From NCBI GenBank assembly GCA_902491395.1, contig CABUHO010000004.1, positions 1 through 64,000 of the forward strand: DNA of 64,000 bases. Direction: 5' to 3'. The position numbers and the translations under genes were made by a program. Of the stretch, positions 8,836-17,136 are shown one piece after another (the first letter of the stretch is position 1; each line of letters starts with the position of its first letter). The stretch comes from an uncultured Collinsella sp. (lineage in GTDB: Bacteria > Actinomycetota > Coriobacteriia > Coriobacteriales > Coriobacteriaceae). The notes under the pieces were generated by a model that worked only from the letters and a program-made list of their open reading frames with translations, searched no databases and was not told the origin of the DNA.

Positions 8836-10713
8836 TTGCGCGTTCCGTACCAAGACTGTTTTCACTTAATTGAGCCGCTGCTCGCCAAGGTCGAGAAGCC
8901 GAGTCGCTATATCGATCACGAGTGGGGCACGCTTTCCAAGGCCGATGCCGACTACCGTTGCTGCCTGATCTATCCGGATGTTTACGAGGTTGGTCTGCCC
9001 AACCAGGGCATCGCCATCCTCTACAACATCCTCAACCAGGCCGAGGGTATTTCCTGCGAGCGCGGTTATGTGCCGTGGCCCGATATGGGCGACGCCATGC
9101 GCGAGGCGGGCATTCCGCTGCTGTCGCTCGAGGGCGCGGCGCCGGTCGCTTCGTTTGACATTGTCGGCCTGCATGTGCCTCACGAGATGGCCGTTACCAA
9201 CTTCCTCGAGGCACTCGATCTCGCTGGCATTCCGCTGTTAGCGGCCGACCGTGGCGAGGACGACCCCATCATCATCGCCGGCGGCCCATCGGTCTATAAC
9301 CCCGAGCCGTATGCGGCTTTCTTCGATGCCATCCTCATCGGTGAGGGCGAGGAATCGCTGCTCGAGACCTGCCAGCTGCATCGCCGCCTGCGCGACGAAG
9401 GAGTCCCGCGTGCGCAGATCGTTGAGCAGCTTGCGTCCGTTGCCGGCAACTACGTGCCGGCGCTCTACGAGGTGCGCCATGACGAGCCCTGCTCGCCGCA
9501 CGGCTATACCGTGCCGCGTGAGGGCAAGGATGTGCCGCCCGTGGTGTACAAGCGCGTCGTCGAGGACTTTGGCGCCACCAATCCGCTATCGCAGTCGTGC
9601 GTGCCCTATGCGCAGTTGGTTCACGATCGCCTGTCTATTGAGATCCTGCGCGGTTGCGCCCGCGGCTGTCGTTTTTGCCAGGCGGGCATGACGTATCGTC
9701 CGGTGCGTGAGCGTTCGGCAGACCAGATCGTGTCCTCGGTGATTCAGGGCCTGGAAAAGACCGGCTATGACGAGGTCTCGCTCACTTCGCTTTCCACGAC
9801 CGACCACTCCTGCATCCGCGATGTGCTCGGCAGGCTTAACCGTCGCCTTGAGGATACGGGCATTCGTGTGTCCATTCCGTCGCAGCGCCTGGATTCGTTT
9901 GGCGTCGATATGGCTGAGTCGGTCGCAGGCGAAAAGAAGGGCGGCCTGACGTTTGCCCCCGAGGCCGGCAGCCAGCGCATGCGCGACATCATCAATAAGA
10001 ACGTGACCGAGGAGGACTTGGACCGTGCGGCCAAGGCGGCCTTCGAGGCCGGCTGGAACCGCATGAAGCTCTACTTTATGATGGGCCTTCCCGGTGAGCG
10101 CGACGAGGACATCGTGGCCATCGCCAACCTGGCCGATCACGTGTTGGAGCTTGGCCGTTCCGTGGTGCCCAAGGCGCGCCGCGGCTCCATCTCGGTGTCC
10201 ATCTCGGTTTCGGTCTTTATTCCCAAGGCTGCCACGCCGTTTCAGTGGTGCCCGCAGCTCGACTACGACGACGTCAAGCGTCGCCAGAAGCTGCTTATCA
10301 CGAGCGTTCGCAACCGTGCTGTCCGCGTTCATTACCACGATGCCGAGACCTCCCTTATCGAGGCCGCGCTATCTCGCGCCGGTCGCGATATGACGCCCGT
10401 CATCATCGATGCCTGGCGTGCGGGCTCACGCTTTGACGCCTGGGTGGAGCATTTCTCGCTCGATAACTGGAAGGCAGCCGCCGCCAAAAACGGCATCGAT
10501 CTCAACGAGCTCGTGCACCTGCCCTATGAGCTGGATTGGCGTCTGCCCTGGGAGCACGTGAGCCCCGGCTGCACGCGCGGTTTCCTCGAGCGCGAGTATC
10601 GTCGCTCGCTCGAGGGAGTCACGACCCCCGATTGCACCCGCACGTCGTGCACCGGCTGCGGTATCTGTCCCACGCTCCATGCCGAGAATGTATTGATGGG
10701 TGATCGCGCATGA
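8836..10713 (+). CDS. TIGR03960-type B12-binding-like radical SAM protein
   Basis: The 625-residue product has an N-terminal cobalamin-binding-like alpha/beta domain (residues 30-200) followed by a radical SAM barrel with the 4Fe-4S motif CARGCRFC near residue 275. The C-terminal end holds another cysteine cluster (CTRTSCTGCGIC), probably a second metal site. The family is usually paired with the protein encoded next and found near ribosomal L21. Its substrate is not established. The start is TTG at 8836 after TAGGGG. Confidence 0.87.
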   Translation: MRVPYQDCFHLIEPLLAKVEKPSRYIDHEWGTLSKADADYRCCLIYPDVYEVGLPNQGIAILYNILNQAEGISCERGYVPWPDMGDAMREAGIPLLSLEGAAPVASFDIVGLHVPHEMAVTNFLEALDLAGIPLLAADRGEDDPIIIAGGPSVYNPEPYAAFFDAILIGEGEESLLETCQLHRRLRDEGVPRAQIVEQLASVAGNYVPALYEVRHDEPCSPHGYTVPREGKDVPPVVYKRVVEDFGATNPLSQSCVPYAQLVHDRLSIEILRGCARGCRFCQAGMTYRPVRERSADQIVSSVIQGLEKTGYDEVSLTSLSTTDHSCIRDVLGRLNRRLEDTGIRVSIPSQRLDSFGVDMAESVAGEKKGGLTFAPEAGSQRMRDIINKNVTEEDLDRAAKAAFEAGWNRMKLYFMMGLPGERDEDIVAIANLADHVLELGRSVVPKARRGSISVSISVSVFIPKAATPFQWCPQLDYDDVKRRQKLLITSVRNRAVRVHYHDAETSLIEAALSRAGRDMTPVIIDAWRAGSRFDAWVEHFSLDNWKAAAAKNGIDLNELVHLPYELDWRLPWEHVSPGCTRGFLEREYRRSLEGVTTPDCTRTSCTGCGICPTLHAENVLMGDRA

Positions 10714-11522
10714 GTGAGCGCCTGACCGACAATCCCACGCTCTTTAGACTGCGCGTCCGTTACGGCAAGCGCGACCGCCTTAAGTACCTGGGCCATCTCG
10801 AAGTAATTCATACCATTGAGCGCATCGTGCGCCGTGCGGGGCTGCCCTATGCCGTCACGCAGGGTTTCTCTCCGCATATGCGCGTGGGCTTTTCGTCAGC
10901 GCTGCCGGTGGGTACGTCGTCGACCTGCGAGTGGTATGACCTGTTCATGACCGAGTTCGTCGCGCTCGACGAGGCGTTTGAGCGTCTGGCCGCGGCGTCT
11001 CCGGCCGATCTGGCGCCCATCGAGGCCGCCTACATCGACGTGCGCTCGCCGGCGTTGACGGCCCAGCTCACGCGCCTGTCATATCGCATCGACTTGCATC
11101 TGGATCCAAAGGCGCCGGTGAGCGCCGACGAGGTGCGCGCTGCAATTGATACGCTGCGCGCGGGCCATGGCATCGACTACGCGCGTGGTAAAAAGAGCAA
11201 GCGCCTGGATCTGGACCATACGCTCGTGGGCTATGAGCTCACGGCGGGGGAGCGCCCGGACCATTTAGTGCTCATGCTCGACACCCATGTCGATAACGAG
11301 GGCTCCATGCGTCCGGAAATTTTGCTTTCTGCAGCTGATGTTTTGTTGCAGGGCTTGACCCCGGGCGTGGATGCACCTATTGTTTCCACCGGTATGCAAG
11401 ACCTCGTGACCATCTGCTCCTACGATGTCGAGCGTCAGAATCAAGCATGCGAGGACGACGAGGGCCGACTCGTCAGCCCCATACCTGTGCGAACTTGTGG
11501 ATTTGCTCCACATACTCGTTGA
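10710..11522 (+). CDS. TIGR03936/DUF2344 radical SAM-associated protein
   Basis: The 270-residue protein begins RLRVRYGKRDRLKYLGHLE, the hallmark of the DUF2344 family, and contains the typical GFSPHMRVGFSSALPVG stretch. It overlaps the upstream radical SAM gene by 4 nt (ATGA), consistent with translational coupling. In many bacteria the two are one fused protein or adjacent genes, often followed by RNase E/G. No RNase E/G gene is present here, and rplU follows directly. The -35 box of the rplU promoter lies on the last codons. Confidence 0.85.
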   Translation: MSERLTDNPTLFRLRVRYGKRDRLKYLGHLEVIHTIERIVRRAGLPYAVTQGFSPHMRVGFSSALPVGTSSTCEWYDLFMTEFVALDEAFERLAAASPADLAPIEAAYIDVRSPALTAQLTRLSYRIDLHLDPKAPVSADEVRAAIDTLRAGHGIDYARGKKSKRLDLDHTLVGYELTAGERPDHLVLMLDTHVDNEGSMRPEILLSAADVLLQGLTPGVDAPIVSTGMQDLVTICSYDVERQNQACEDDEGRLVSPIPVRTCGFAPHTR

Positions 11523-11547
11523 CGGGGGTATTTTCGCCTGCTACTAT
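11519..11547 (+). promoter_or_regulatory. Probable rplU promoter
   Basis: TTGACG, a 17-nt spacer and TACTAT give a close sigma-70-type match, with the rplU ATG 42 nt downstream of the -10 box. The -35 box overlaps the stop region of the upstream gene. Confidence 0.6.
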
Positions 11548-11589
11548 ATTCGGCTGTTGCACTAACTGATGCATGAAGGGCAAGTAAAC

Positions 11590-11964
11590 ATGTACGCAAT
11601 CGTTAACACGGGCGGCAAGCAGTACAAGGTCGCCACCGACGATGTCATCACCGTCGAGAAGATCGAGGGCAATGAGGGCGACAAGGTCACCCTGCCGGTC
11701 ATCTTCCTCAACGATGGTAAGAAGATCGTCACCGATCCCGACAAGCTGGCCAAGGCCAAGGTTACCGCTCAGATCGTTGAGCAGTTCAAGGGCGAGAAGC
11801 AGCTGGTCTTCAAGTTCCACAAGCGTAAGCGCTATCGTCGTCTGAAGGGTCACCGTCAGCAGCTCACCAAGCTGAAGATCGTGAAGGTCCAGGCTACGTC
11901 CCGCGCCAAGAAGGCTGTCAAGGCAGAGGCCGAGGCTGTTGCCGAGGCTCCCGTCGCCGAGTAG
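11590..11964 (+). CDS. rplU: Ribosomal protein L21 (bL21)
   Basis: The 124-residue 50S protein opens MYAIVNTGGKQYKV, the conserved L21 N-terminus, and contains FKFHKRKRYRRLKGHRQ, which binds 23S rRNA. The C-terminal 20 residues are Ala/Glu/Lys-rich and extend beyond the usual roughly 103 residues. ATG at 11590 is preferred over an in-frame ATG 21 nt earlier because GAAGGGCAAG sits at the right distance from it and the conserved N-terminus begins there. It heads rplU-rpmA-obgE, a near-universal order. Confidence 0.96.
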   Translation: MYAIVNTGGKQYKVATDDVITVEKIEGNEGDKVTLPVIFLNDGKKIVTDPDKLAKAKVTAQIVEQFKGEKQLVFKFHKRKRYRRLKGHRQQLTKLKIVKVQATSRAKKAVKAEAEAVAEAPVAE

Positions 11965-11997
11965 ATTACACTCGTAACGAAAGAGTAGGTATACACA

Positions 11998-12255
11998 ATG
12001 GCACACAAAAAAGGACTCGGTTCCTCCCGTAATGGCCGTGACTCCCGCGGTCAGCGCCTTGGCACGAAGCGCTATGCCGGCCAGACGGTAACCACGGGCA
12101 CGATTCTCGTCCGTCAGCACGGCACTCACATCCACCCGGGTGAGAACGTTGGCCGTGGCAAGGACGACACGCTGTTCGCGCTGGTCGACGGTACCGTTGA
12201 GTTCCACAAGGGTATCAAGCACAGGGTCAGCGTACGCCCGCTCGCGAACGCGTAA
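11998..12255 (+). CDS. rpmA: Ribosomal protein L27 (bL27)
   Basis: The 85-residue 50S protein begins MAHKKGLGSSRNGRDS, whose N-terminal arm reaches toward the peptidyl transferase centre. It lacks the longer cleavable N-terminus of Firmicutes L27. Family length and the central GTILVRQHGTHIHPG motif are intact. It lies 33 nt after rplU and before obgE. Confidence 0.97.
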   Translation: MAHKKGLGSSRNGRDSRGQRLGTKRYAGQTVTTGTILVRQHGTHIHPGENVGRGKDDTLFALVDGTVEFHKGIKHRVSVRPLANA

Positions 12256-12279
12256 TTCACCCTTCATAGAGCACATATG

Positions 12280-12324
12280 TGGGAGGCACTTGAGTTTTAG
12301 GATTCAAGGGTCTCCCTCTTTTTG
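12280..12324 (+). terminator. Terminator or attenuator between rpmA and obgE
   Basis: GGGAG and CTTGA pair with TCAAG and CTCCC, followed by TCTTTTTG. The structure resembles an intrinsic terminator that would reduce read-through from the ribosomal genes into obgE. Confidence 0.6.
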
Positions 12325-12339
12325 TAGGAGGCGATTCTG

Positions 12340-13797
12340 TTGTCACAGTTCACCGATATCAGCCGCATTAACGTGTGCGGCGGCGACGGCGGAGCCGGAT
12401 GCATGTCGTTTAGGCGCGAGGCATTTGTCCCCAAGGGCGGCCCCGATGGCGGCGACGGCGGTCGTGGCGGCAATGTCGTCATCCAGGCCGATGCTCAGCT
12501 GTCTTCGTTGATCGATTACCGCTTTAAGCATCACTTCCGCGCCGAACGCGGCACGCACGGGCAGGGTGCCCGTCGTAACGGTAAGAGCGGCGAGGACCTG
12601 ATCCTGAAGGTTCCCATGGGCACCGTGGTGCGCGAGCTCGACCCCGAGACGCAGACCCCGATGTTCGAGATTGCCGACCTGGTGCACGATGGCGAGCGCG
12701 TTGTCGTGGCGCCCGGCGGTGCCGGTGGCCTGGGCAACACGCACTTTGTGACGTCGGTGCGCCGCGCGCCCGCGTTCGCACAGCTGGGCGAACCGGCCGA
12801 GGAGCACTGGATTGAGCTTGAGATGAAGCTTATGGCCGATGCCGCGCTCGTGGGCTTTCCCTCGGTGGGTAAGTCTTCGCTCATCGCGCGCATGAGTGCC
12901 GCCCGTCCCAAGATCGCCGACTATCCGTTTACCACGCTCGTGCCGAACCTCGGCATGGTGCGTGCCGGTGAGTATTCTTACGTCGTTGCCGACGTTCCTG
13001 GTTTGATCGAGGGCGCGAGCGAGGGCAAGGGCCTGGGCCACCAGTTCCTGCGCCACATCGAGCGTACGGCGCTGATCATGCATGTCGTCGACATGACGGG
13101 CGGTTTTGAGGATCGCGACCCGGTTGAGGATTACCGCATCATCAACCGTGAGCTCGAGCAGTATGGCGCCGAGCTCTCGGAGCGTCCGCAGATCGTCGTC
13201 GCCAACAAGTGCGACGCGCCGGGCACGGCCGACAAGATTGCCGATCTCAAGCGCGCCGCGCTCGACGACGGACATATGTTCTTTGCCGTGTCCGCCGTGA
13301 CGGGCGCCGGCCTCAACACGCTGATGCTTGCCGTGGGCGAGCAGGTGGCTAAGCTGCGCGCCGAGTTGGCGGTTTCCGATGAGCCGGTCGATCTGCGCGA
13401 CGAGGAGTGGGAGCGCCGCCGTCTGCAGCGCGAGAAGCGTTTCCGCATTGTCCAGGAAGAGCCCGGTGCCTTCCGCGTGGTCGGTCGTGCCATCGAGCGC
13501 ATGGTCATCCAGACCGACTGGGAAAACGAGGAAGCCGTCATCTACCTGCAGCACAAGTTTGCGCGTATGGGTGTTGACGACGCGCTCGAGAAGGCCGGTT
13601 GCCGTGCGGGCGACGAGGTCCGCATTTGCCAGCGTGCCTTTGACTTTGAGGGCGCTGAGGACTTCTCGGAGTACGAGGATGAGCTCGAGGATACGGGCGT
13701 TGACGTCGTCGAGGTGGCAGATGCCGCAGATGAGAGCGTCGAGGTTGTCGATGCTGCGGACGTCGCTGACGATGTTGAGACCCCGGAGGGCGAGTAG
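12340..13797 (+). CDS. obgE: GTPase ObgE/CgtA
   Basis: The 485-residue product has three domains. The glycine-rich Obg fold (residues 1-158) includes FVPKGGPDGGDGGRGGNV. The G domain has G1 GFPSVGKSS near 170, G3 DVPG and G4 NKCD. A C-terminal OCT domain covers residues 340-430. ObgE binds the 50S subunit and couples nucleotide status to ribosome maturation and stress responses. An acidic 50-residue tail ends the protein. The start is TTG at 12340 behind AGGAGG. It overlaps no neighbour, and nadD begins 3 nt after its stop. Confidence 0.96.
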   Translation: MSQFTDISRINVCGGDGGAGCMSFRREAFVPKGGPDGGDGGRGGNVVIQADAQLSSLIDYRFKHHFRAERGTHGQGARRNGKSGEDLILKVPMGTVVRELDPETQTPMFEIADLVHDGERVVVAPGGAGGLGNTHFVTSVRRAPAFAQLGEPAEEHWIELEMKLMADAALVGFPSVGKSSLIARMSAARPKIADYPFTTLVPNLGMVRAGEYSYVVADVPGLIEGASEGKGLGHQFLRHIERTALIMHVVDMTGGFEDRDPVEDYRIINRELEQYGAELSERPQIVVANKCDAPGTADKIADLKRAALDDGHMFFAVSAVTGAGLNTLMLAVGEQVAKLRAELAVSDEPVDLRDEEWERRRLQREKRFRIVQEEPGAFRVVGRAIERMVIQTDWENEEAVIYLQHKFARMGVDDALEKAGCRAGDEVRICQRAFDFEGAEDFSEYEDELEDTGVDVVEVADAADESVEVVDAADVADDVETPEGE

Positions 13798-13800
13798 GCC

Positions 13801-14478
13801 ATGTCGCTGCGCGGTGGAATCGGTTTGCCCGAGCTGCCCATCGAGGATGGGCGGGAGTTTAGGCTTGGTATCATGGGCGGCACCTTCGACCCGATCCATT
13901 ACGGTCATCTGGTGACCGCCGAGCAGGCGCGCGAGTCGCTCGACTTGGATGCCGTGCTCTTTATGCCGGCTGGCTCTCCTGCCTTTAAGCTCGACAAACC
14001 GGTGACGCCGGCCGAGGACCGTTATGCCATGACGGTCCTCGCGACTGCCGCGAACCCCGCCTTTTTGGCGAGCCGGTTCGAAATCGATCGTGCCGGTGTC
14101 ACCTATACTGCCGATACGCTGCGCGCCCTGCGCGAGTTTTACCCGCCACAGGTAAAGCTCTACTTTATTACGGGTGCCGATGCGATTATCGATATTGTGA
14201 CCTGGCATCATGCTGATGAGATTGCCGAGCTGGCAACCTTTATTGCCGCGACGCGTCCGGGCTTTGATATCGATACGGCTCGCGCGCGGATCAAAGAGTC
14301 GGGCTTGCCGTTCGACGTGCGTTATATCCAGATTCCGGCGCTGGCGATTAGCTCGACCAACATTCGCAAGCGGGTTGCCCGCGGCATGAGTGCGCGCTAT
14401 CTTACGAGCGAGTCCGTGCTCGGCTACATTCGCAAACGCGGCCTGTATGCCGATCTGGGCCAAGAAGATTTTGAGTGA
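13801..14478 (+). CDS. nadD: Nicotinate-mononucleotide adenylyltransferase
   Basis: The 225-residue enzyme transfers AMP from ATP to nicotinate mononucleotide in NAD synthesis. The nucleotidyltransferase motif GGTFDPIHYGHL is at residues 25-36 and ISSTNIRKR is near 183. About 20 residues precede the conserved core, so the true start might be slightly downstream, but no better ribosome binding site is obvious. It sits in the conserved obgE-nadD-yqeK-rsfS order. Confidence 0.95.
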   Translation: MSLRGGIGLPELPIEDGREFRLGIMGGTFDPIHYGHLVTAEQARESLDLDAVLFMPAGSPAFKLDKPVTPAEDRYAMTVLATAANPAFLASRFEIDRAGVTYTADTLRALREFYPPQVKLYFITGADAIIDIVTWHHADEIAELATFIAATRPGFDIDTARARIKESGLPFDVRYIQIPALAISSTNIRKRVARGMSARYLTSESVLGYIRKRGLYADLGQEDFE

Positions 14479-14490
14479 TGGGGGTCAACG

Positions 14491-15099
14491 TTGGCCGTTG
14501 AAGATTCGTTTGAGGGCGATGAGCGCGCGCTGCTCAAGCGCATTCATGAGCTGCTCGATGTTCGCATGAAGGACAAGCGCAAGCGCTATGTCCATTCGTT
14601 AGGTGTTGCCGAGACTGCGTTACATCTTGCGGAGGTGTATGGTGTCGATCGCTTTGATGCCGCCGCTGCAGGCCTGATCCATGACTGGGATAAGGTCCTC
14701 TCCGACGATGAGTTGGTGGCCCGTGCGCTGCACTACGGTATTAAGGTCGCCGGCTCGCCTTCGGCCGCCACGCCGCTGTTGCATGGACCGGTTGCCGCTT
14801 ATGAGCTTCCACAGCTCTTTCCCGAGCTTTCGCCGGCGGTCTTTCAGGCTGTCGACCGTCACACCGTGGGCGCTTGCGATATGACGCCGCTCGATATGGT
14901 GGTCTTCGTGGCCGATGCCATCGAGCCCAATCGTCACGGCGATTATGCCCATGGCTTACGCAAGATGGTGGGGGAGTCGACGCTCGACGAGTTGTTCTTC
15001 TCCTGTTTTGCGCAGGGTCTGGTCTATGTGATCCAGTCCGGACGCTATCTTTATCCTACGGCTATTTCGATTTACAACCATTACGCCCAGCTGCGCTAG
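14491..15099 (+). CDS. yqeK: YqeK-type HD-domain hydrolase
   Basis: The 202-residue HD-superfamily protein matches YqeK, which in other bacteria is a symmetrical Ap4A hydrolase giving two ADP. Metal-binding residues are visible as His in RYVHSLGVAETA near 35 and HD in GLIHDWDKV near 67. The start is TTG at 14491 after a GGGGTCAACG stretch. The location between nadD and rsfS supports the assignment. The substrate is inferred from family members. Confidence 0.88.
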   Translation: MAVEDSFEGDERALLKRIHELLDVRMKDKRKRYVHSLGVAETALHLAEVYGVDRFDAAAAGLIHDWDKVLSDDELVARALHYGIKVAGSPSAATPLLHGPVAAYELPQLFPELSPAVFQAVDRHTVGACDMTPLDMVVFVADAIEPNRHGDYAHGLRKMVGESTLDELFFSCFAQGLVYVIQSGRYLYPTAISIYNHYAQLR

Positions 15100-15126
15100 C
15101 TCGGGCTGTCTAGAAAGAGGTATTCC

Positions 15127-15582
15127 ATGGCCGACGAGACCATGACTGACGAGCAGATTCTTGATGATGCGGAGCACAAGAGCTTCGTTGCCACGTCCGA
15201 CCGCACCGCTGCCTCGCTGTCCGCGAGCGGAGTCGCCGCCGAGGACGTTGCCCGCGCCGCCGCGCAGGCCGCCTACGACAAGAAGGGCGAGGACGTGCAG
15301 GTGCTCGACCTGACCGAGCTCTCCGACGTGTGCGACTACTTTGTGCTCGCCACCGGTACCAACAACCGCCAGGTCGATTCGATTGTCGACGAGATCGAGG
15401 AGAAGGTCGCCGAGGCTTGCGGCGAGCACCCGTTCTCCATCGAGGGCCGCGAGCAGAAGACCTGGATGCTCATGGACTACGGCTCGGTCGTTGTCCACGT
15501 CTTCACCCCCGAAGCCCGCGACTTCTACCGCCTAGAAAAGCTCTGGGGCGACGCCCCCCAACTCCCCCTCAACCTCCTCTAG
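15127..15582 (+). CDS. rsfS: Ribosomal silencing factor RsfS
   Basis: The 151-residue product contains the RsfS core from about residue 45. Conserved stretches are LTELSDVCDYFVLATGTNNRQVDSI (described here by position 58-82) and the GxxEQKTWMLMDYGSVVVHVF region. RsfS binds L14 and blocks 30S-50S joining in stationary phase. An N-terminal acidic/Ala-rich extension of about 40 residues is longer than in most homologues. The stop codon abuts a palindromic repeat element, and its last base is the first base of the repeat. Confidence 0.93.
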   Translation: MADETMTDEQILDDAEHKSFVATSDRTAASLSASGVAAEDVARAAAQAAYDKKGEDVQVLDLTELSDVCDYFVLATGTNNRQVDSIVDEIEEKVAEACGEHPFSIEGREQKTWMLMDYGSVVVHVFTPEARDFYRLEKLWGDAPQLPLNLL

Positions 15583-15614
15583 TAGCTAATTTGGGACGGG
15601 GCTTTTTTAGCTAC
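15582..15614 (+). repeat. 33-bp palindromic repeat, family B, copy 1
   Basis: The unit opens GTAGCTAA and closes TTAGCTAC, perfect 8-bp inverted ends, around a core TTTGGGACGGGGCTTTT. The copy at 23633-23665 is identical except for one base. It begins on the last base of the rsfS stop codon. A lone half-arm (GTAGCTAA) recurs at 15678-15685 at the end of dinB, so a terminator region is bracketed by repeat ends. Confidence 0.85.
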
Positions 15615-15627
15615 CCTCGCGCATTTC

Positions 15628-15669
15628 GCCGGGCAGTTGCAACATCTGCAGCTGCCCGGCTTTCTTTTT
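15628..15669 (+). terminator. Intrinsic terminator of the obgE-rsfS operon
   Basis: A 14-bp stem (GCCGGGCAGTTGCA with TGCAGCTGCCCGGC, one G-U pair) and a 5-nt loop are followed by TTTCTTTTT. It lies between the convergent rsfS and dinB genes. Confidence 0.9.
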
Positions 15670-15677
15670 GCCAAAAT

Positions 15678-15685
15678 GTAGCTAA
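15678..15685. repeat. Family B repeat half-arm carrying the dinB stop codon
   Basis: GTAGCTAA is identical to the left arm of the 33-bp repeat. Read on the minus strand it is TTAGCTAC, and its TAG is the dinB stop codon. Confidence 0.6.
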
Positions 15686-16935
15686 TCGTTGAAGCGGGAT
15701 TGGCGGCCGAAGGATAGGGCGGTGTCGCCGAATTTGTCTCGGACGGCATCGATGGCGACGGAGAGGTCTCGGCGGTCGCTGGATTGGGCTCCACGGTCGT
15801 CGACTTCGCAGAATAGGTCGGTCTGGATGCCGCCCTGGTGGTTGAAGTCGCTCATGCCGATGCCGGCCAGGCGCACGTGCATGCCTTCCTGCCAGATGTT
15901 GTCGAGCAGTTCGAGCGCTACGGCCACAAAGATATTCTCGTCATCGGTGGGGTGGGGAAGCCTGCGCTGTGCCGTGCGACCGCTGCCATACGAATACTTG
16001 AGCTTGAGCGTCACGGTGCCGCCCGTAAGCCCCTGCCGGCGCAGACGGCGACCGACCGACTCGCCCAGCAGCGCGATCGCCGCTTCGATATCCTCGCGCT
16101 CGGTCAAATCCTTCGCAAAGGTGCGCTCATTGCTCACCGATTTGACCTCGCGTTCCTCATCCAGACTCGTGACCTCGGAAATCTCGAGACCCAGCGCACG
16201 TTGGCGCATACGCTCGCCGTTGACGCCAAAAATCGAGGCCAACGTCGACTCCGGCGCACGCGACAGCTCGCCGAGCGTGTAGATGCGCATACGGCGCAGT
16301 CGCTCCTCGGCCGAGTGCCCGATGCCGCTCATGGCAGATACCGGCAGCGCGGCCAAAAAGCGCTGCTCGGTTCCGGGGCGCACGATGGTCAGCCCAAACG
16401 GCTTATCCCGCTCGCTTGCGATCTTTGCGACCGTCTTGTTGCAGCCCACGCCAATGGAGCATGTCACTCCCAGCGCTTCCACACGGTCGCTTATACGCCG
16501 TGCAACCAGCAGCGGGTCCTCGGGCGCAAAGCGACCCGGTGTGATATCGATAAAGGCTTCGTCGATGGATACGCGTTCAACGCGCGGCGTCTCCTCGGCA
16601 AGAATCGCCATGACCTGCGCGCTCACCTCGCGGTAGCGATCAAAGTGCCCGTGCGTCCAAATGGCTTGCGGGCACAAGCGCCGCGCCTCGGCCGAGGCCA
16701 TAGCAGAGTGCACGCCAAAGCGACGTGCCTCATACGAACATGTGGACACGACGCCACGCGAATCGGCGTCTCCGCCCACGATGAGCGGCTTTCCGCGCCA
16801 TTCGGGATGATCGAGCATCTCCACGCTCGCAAAAAACGCATCGAGGTCCATGAGGCCCACCGCCGGACCCGTCCAGGGAGGCGGCGTGACGCCCATGGCA
16901 TCCTCATAACCGTATGTATGTTCGCGTCTTTCCAT
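15682..16935 (-). CDS. dinB: DNA polymerase IV (Y family)
   Basis: The 417-residue translesion polymerase has the catalytic motif LMDLDAFFASVE near residue 30 and the metal-binding SIDEAFIDIT near 122. These are followed by the helix-hairpin-helix region (VSAMSGIGHSAEERLR) and the little-finger domain. It copies damaged DNA without proofreading. It is on the opposite strand from its neighbours. The first ATG has no clear ribosome binding site and a TATACT lies only a few bases upstream of it. An internal ATG at 16896 behind GAGGA is a real alternative. The stop codon falls inside a family B repeat arm. Confidence 0.93.
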   Translation of the reverse strand: MERREHTYGYEDAMGVTPPPWTGPAVGLMDLDAFFASVEMLDHPEWRGKPLIVGGDADSRGVVSTCSYEARRFGVHSAMASAEARRLCPQAIWTHGHFDRYREVSAQVMAILAEETPRVERVSIDEAFIDITPGRFAPEDPLLVARRISDRVEALGVTCSIGVGCNKTVAKIASERDKPFGLTIVRPGTEQRFLAALPVSAMSGIGHSAEERLRRMRIYTLGELSRAPESTLASIFGVNGERMRQRALGLEISEVTSLDEEREVKSVSNERTFAKDLTEREDIEAAIALLGESVGRRLRRQGLTGGTVTLKLKYSYGSGRTAQRRLPHPTDDENIFVAVALELLDNIWQEGMHVRLAGIGMSDFNHQGGIQTDLFCEVDDRGAQSSDRRDLSVAIDAVRDKFGDTALSFGRQSRFND

Positions 16936-17051
16936 GTCATGAGTATACCGCGCAGCTCATGTGGGGTGCGTGTATGTGCTTGCAAATCCCGAATTCTTGT
17001 CTAAGATATGGATTTGCCCTCGACTACACCGAAGAAGTTGGTCTCACGGAC

Positions 17052-17080
17052 TTCACCTGCCCGCGTCGATGGCGTATTAT
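17052..17080 (+). promoter_or_regulatory. Probable rpsP promoter
   Basis: TTCACC, 17 nt, then TATTAT. The TATTAT box is strong and the -35 is a 4/6 match. It lies 57 nt upstream of rpsP in the 200-nt gap after the divergent dinB gene. Confidence 0.5.
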
Positions 17081-17136
17081 GTTCAACTGTTTGTTTGTAG
17101 TTGCAGCCTAAAGCTGCTTGGTTGGAGGAGTTTCCT

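Noticed and set aside
12343..14463. A 706-codon minus-strand frame over obgE and nadD
   Set aside because: It is an antisense shadow of two universally conserved genes.
15582..15614. Family B unit as a plain terminator only
   Set aside because: It can form a hairpin, but a stronger terminator lies next to it and the near-identical copy at 23633 indicates a dispersed repeat.
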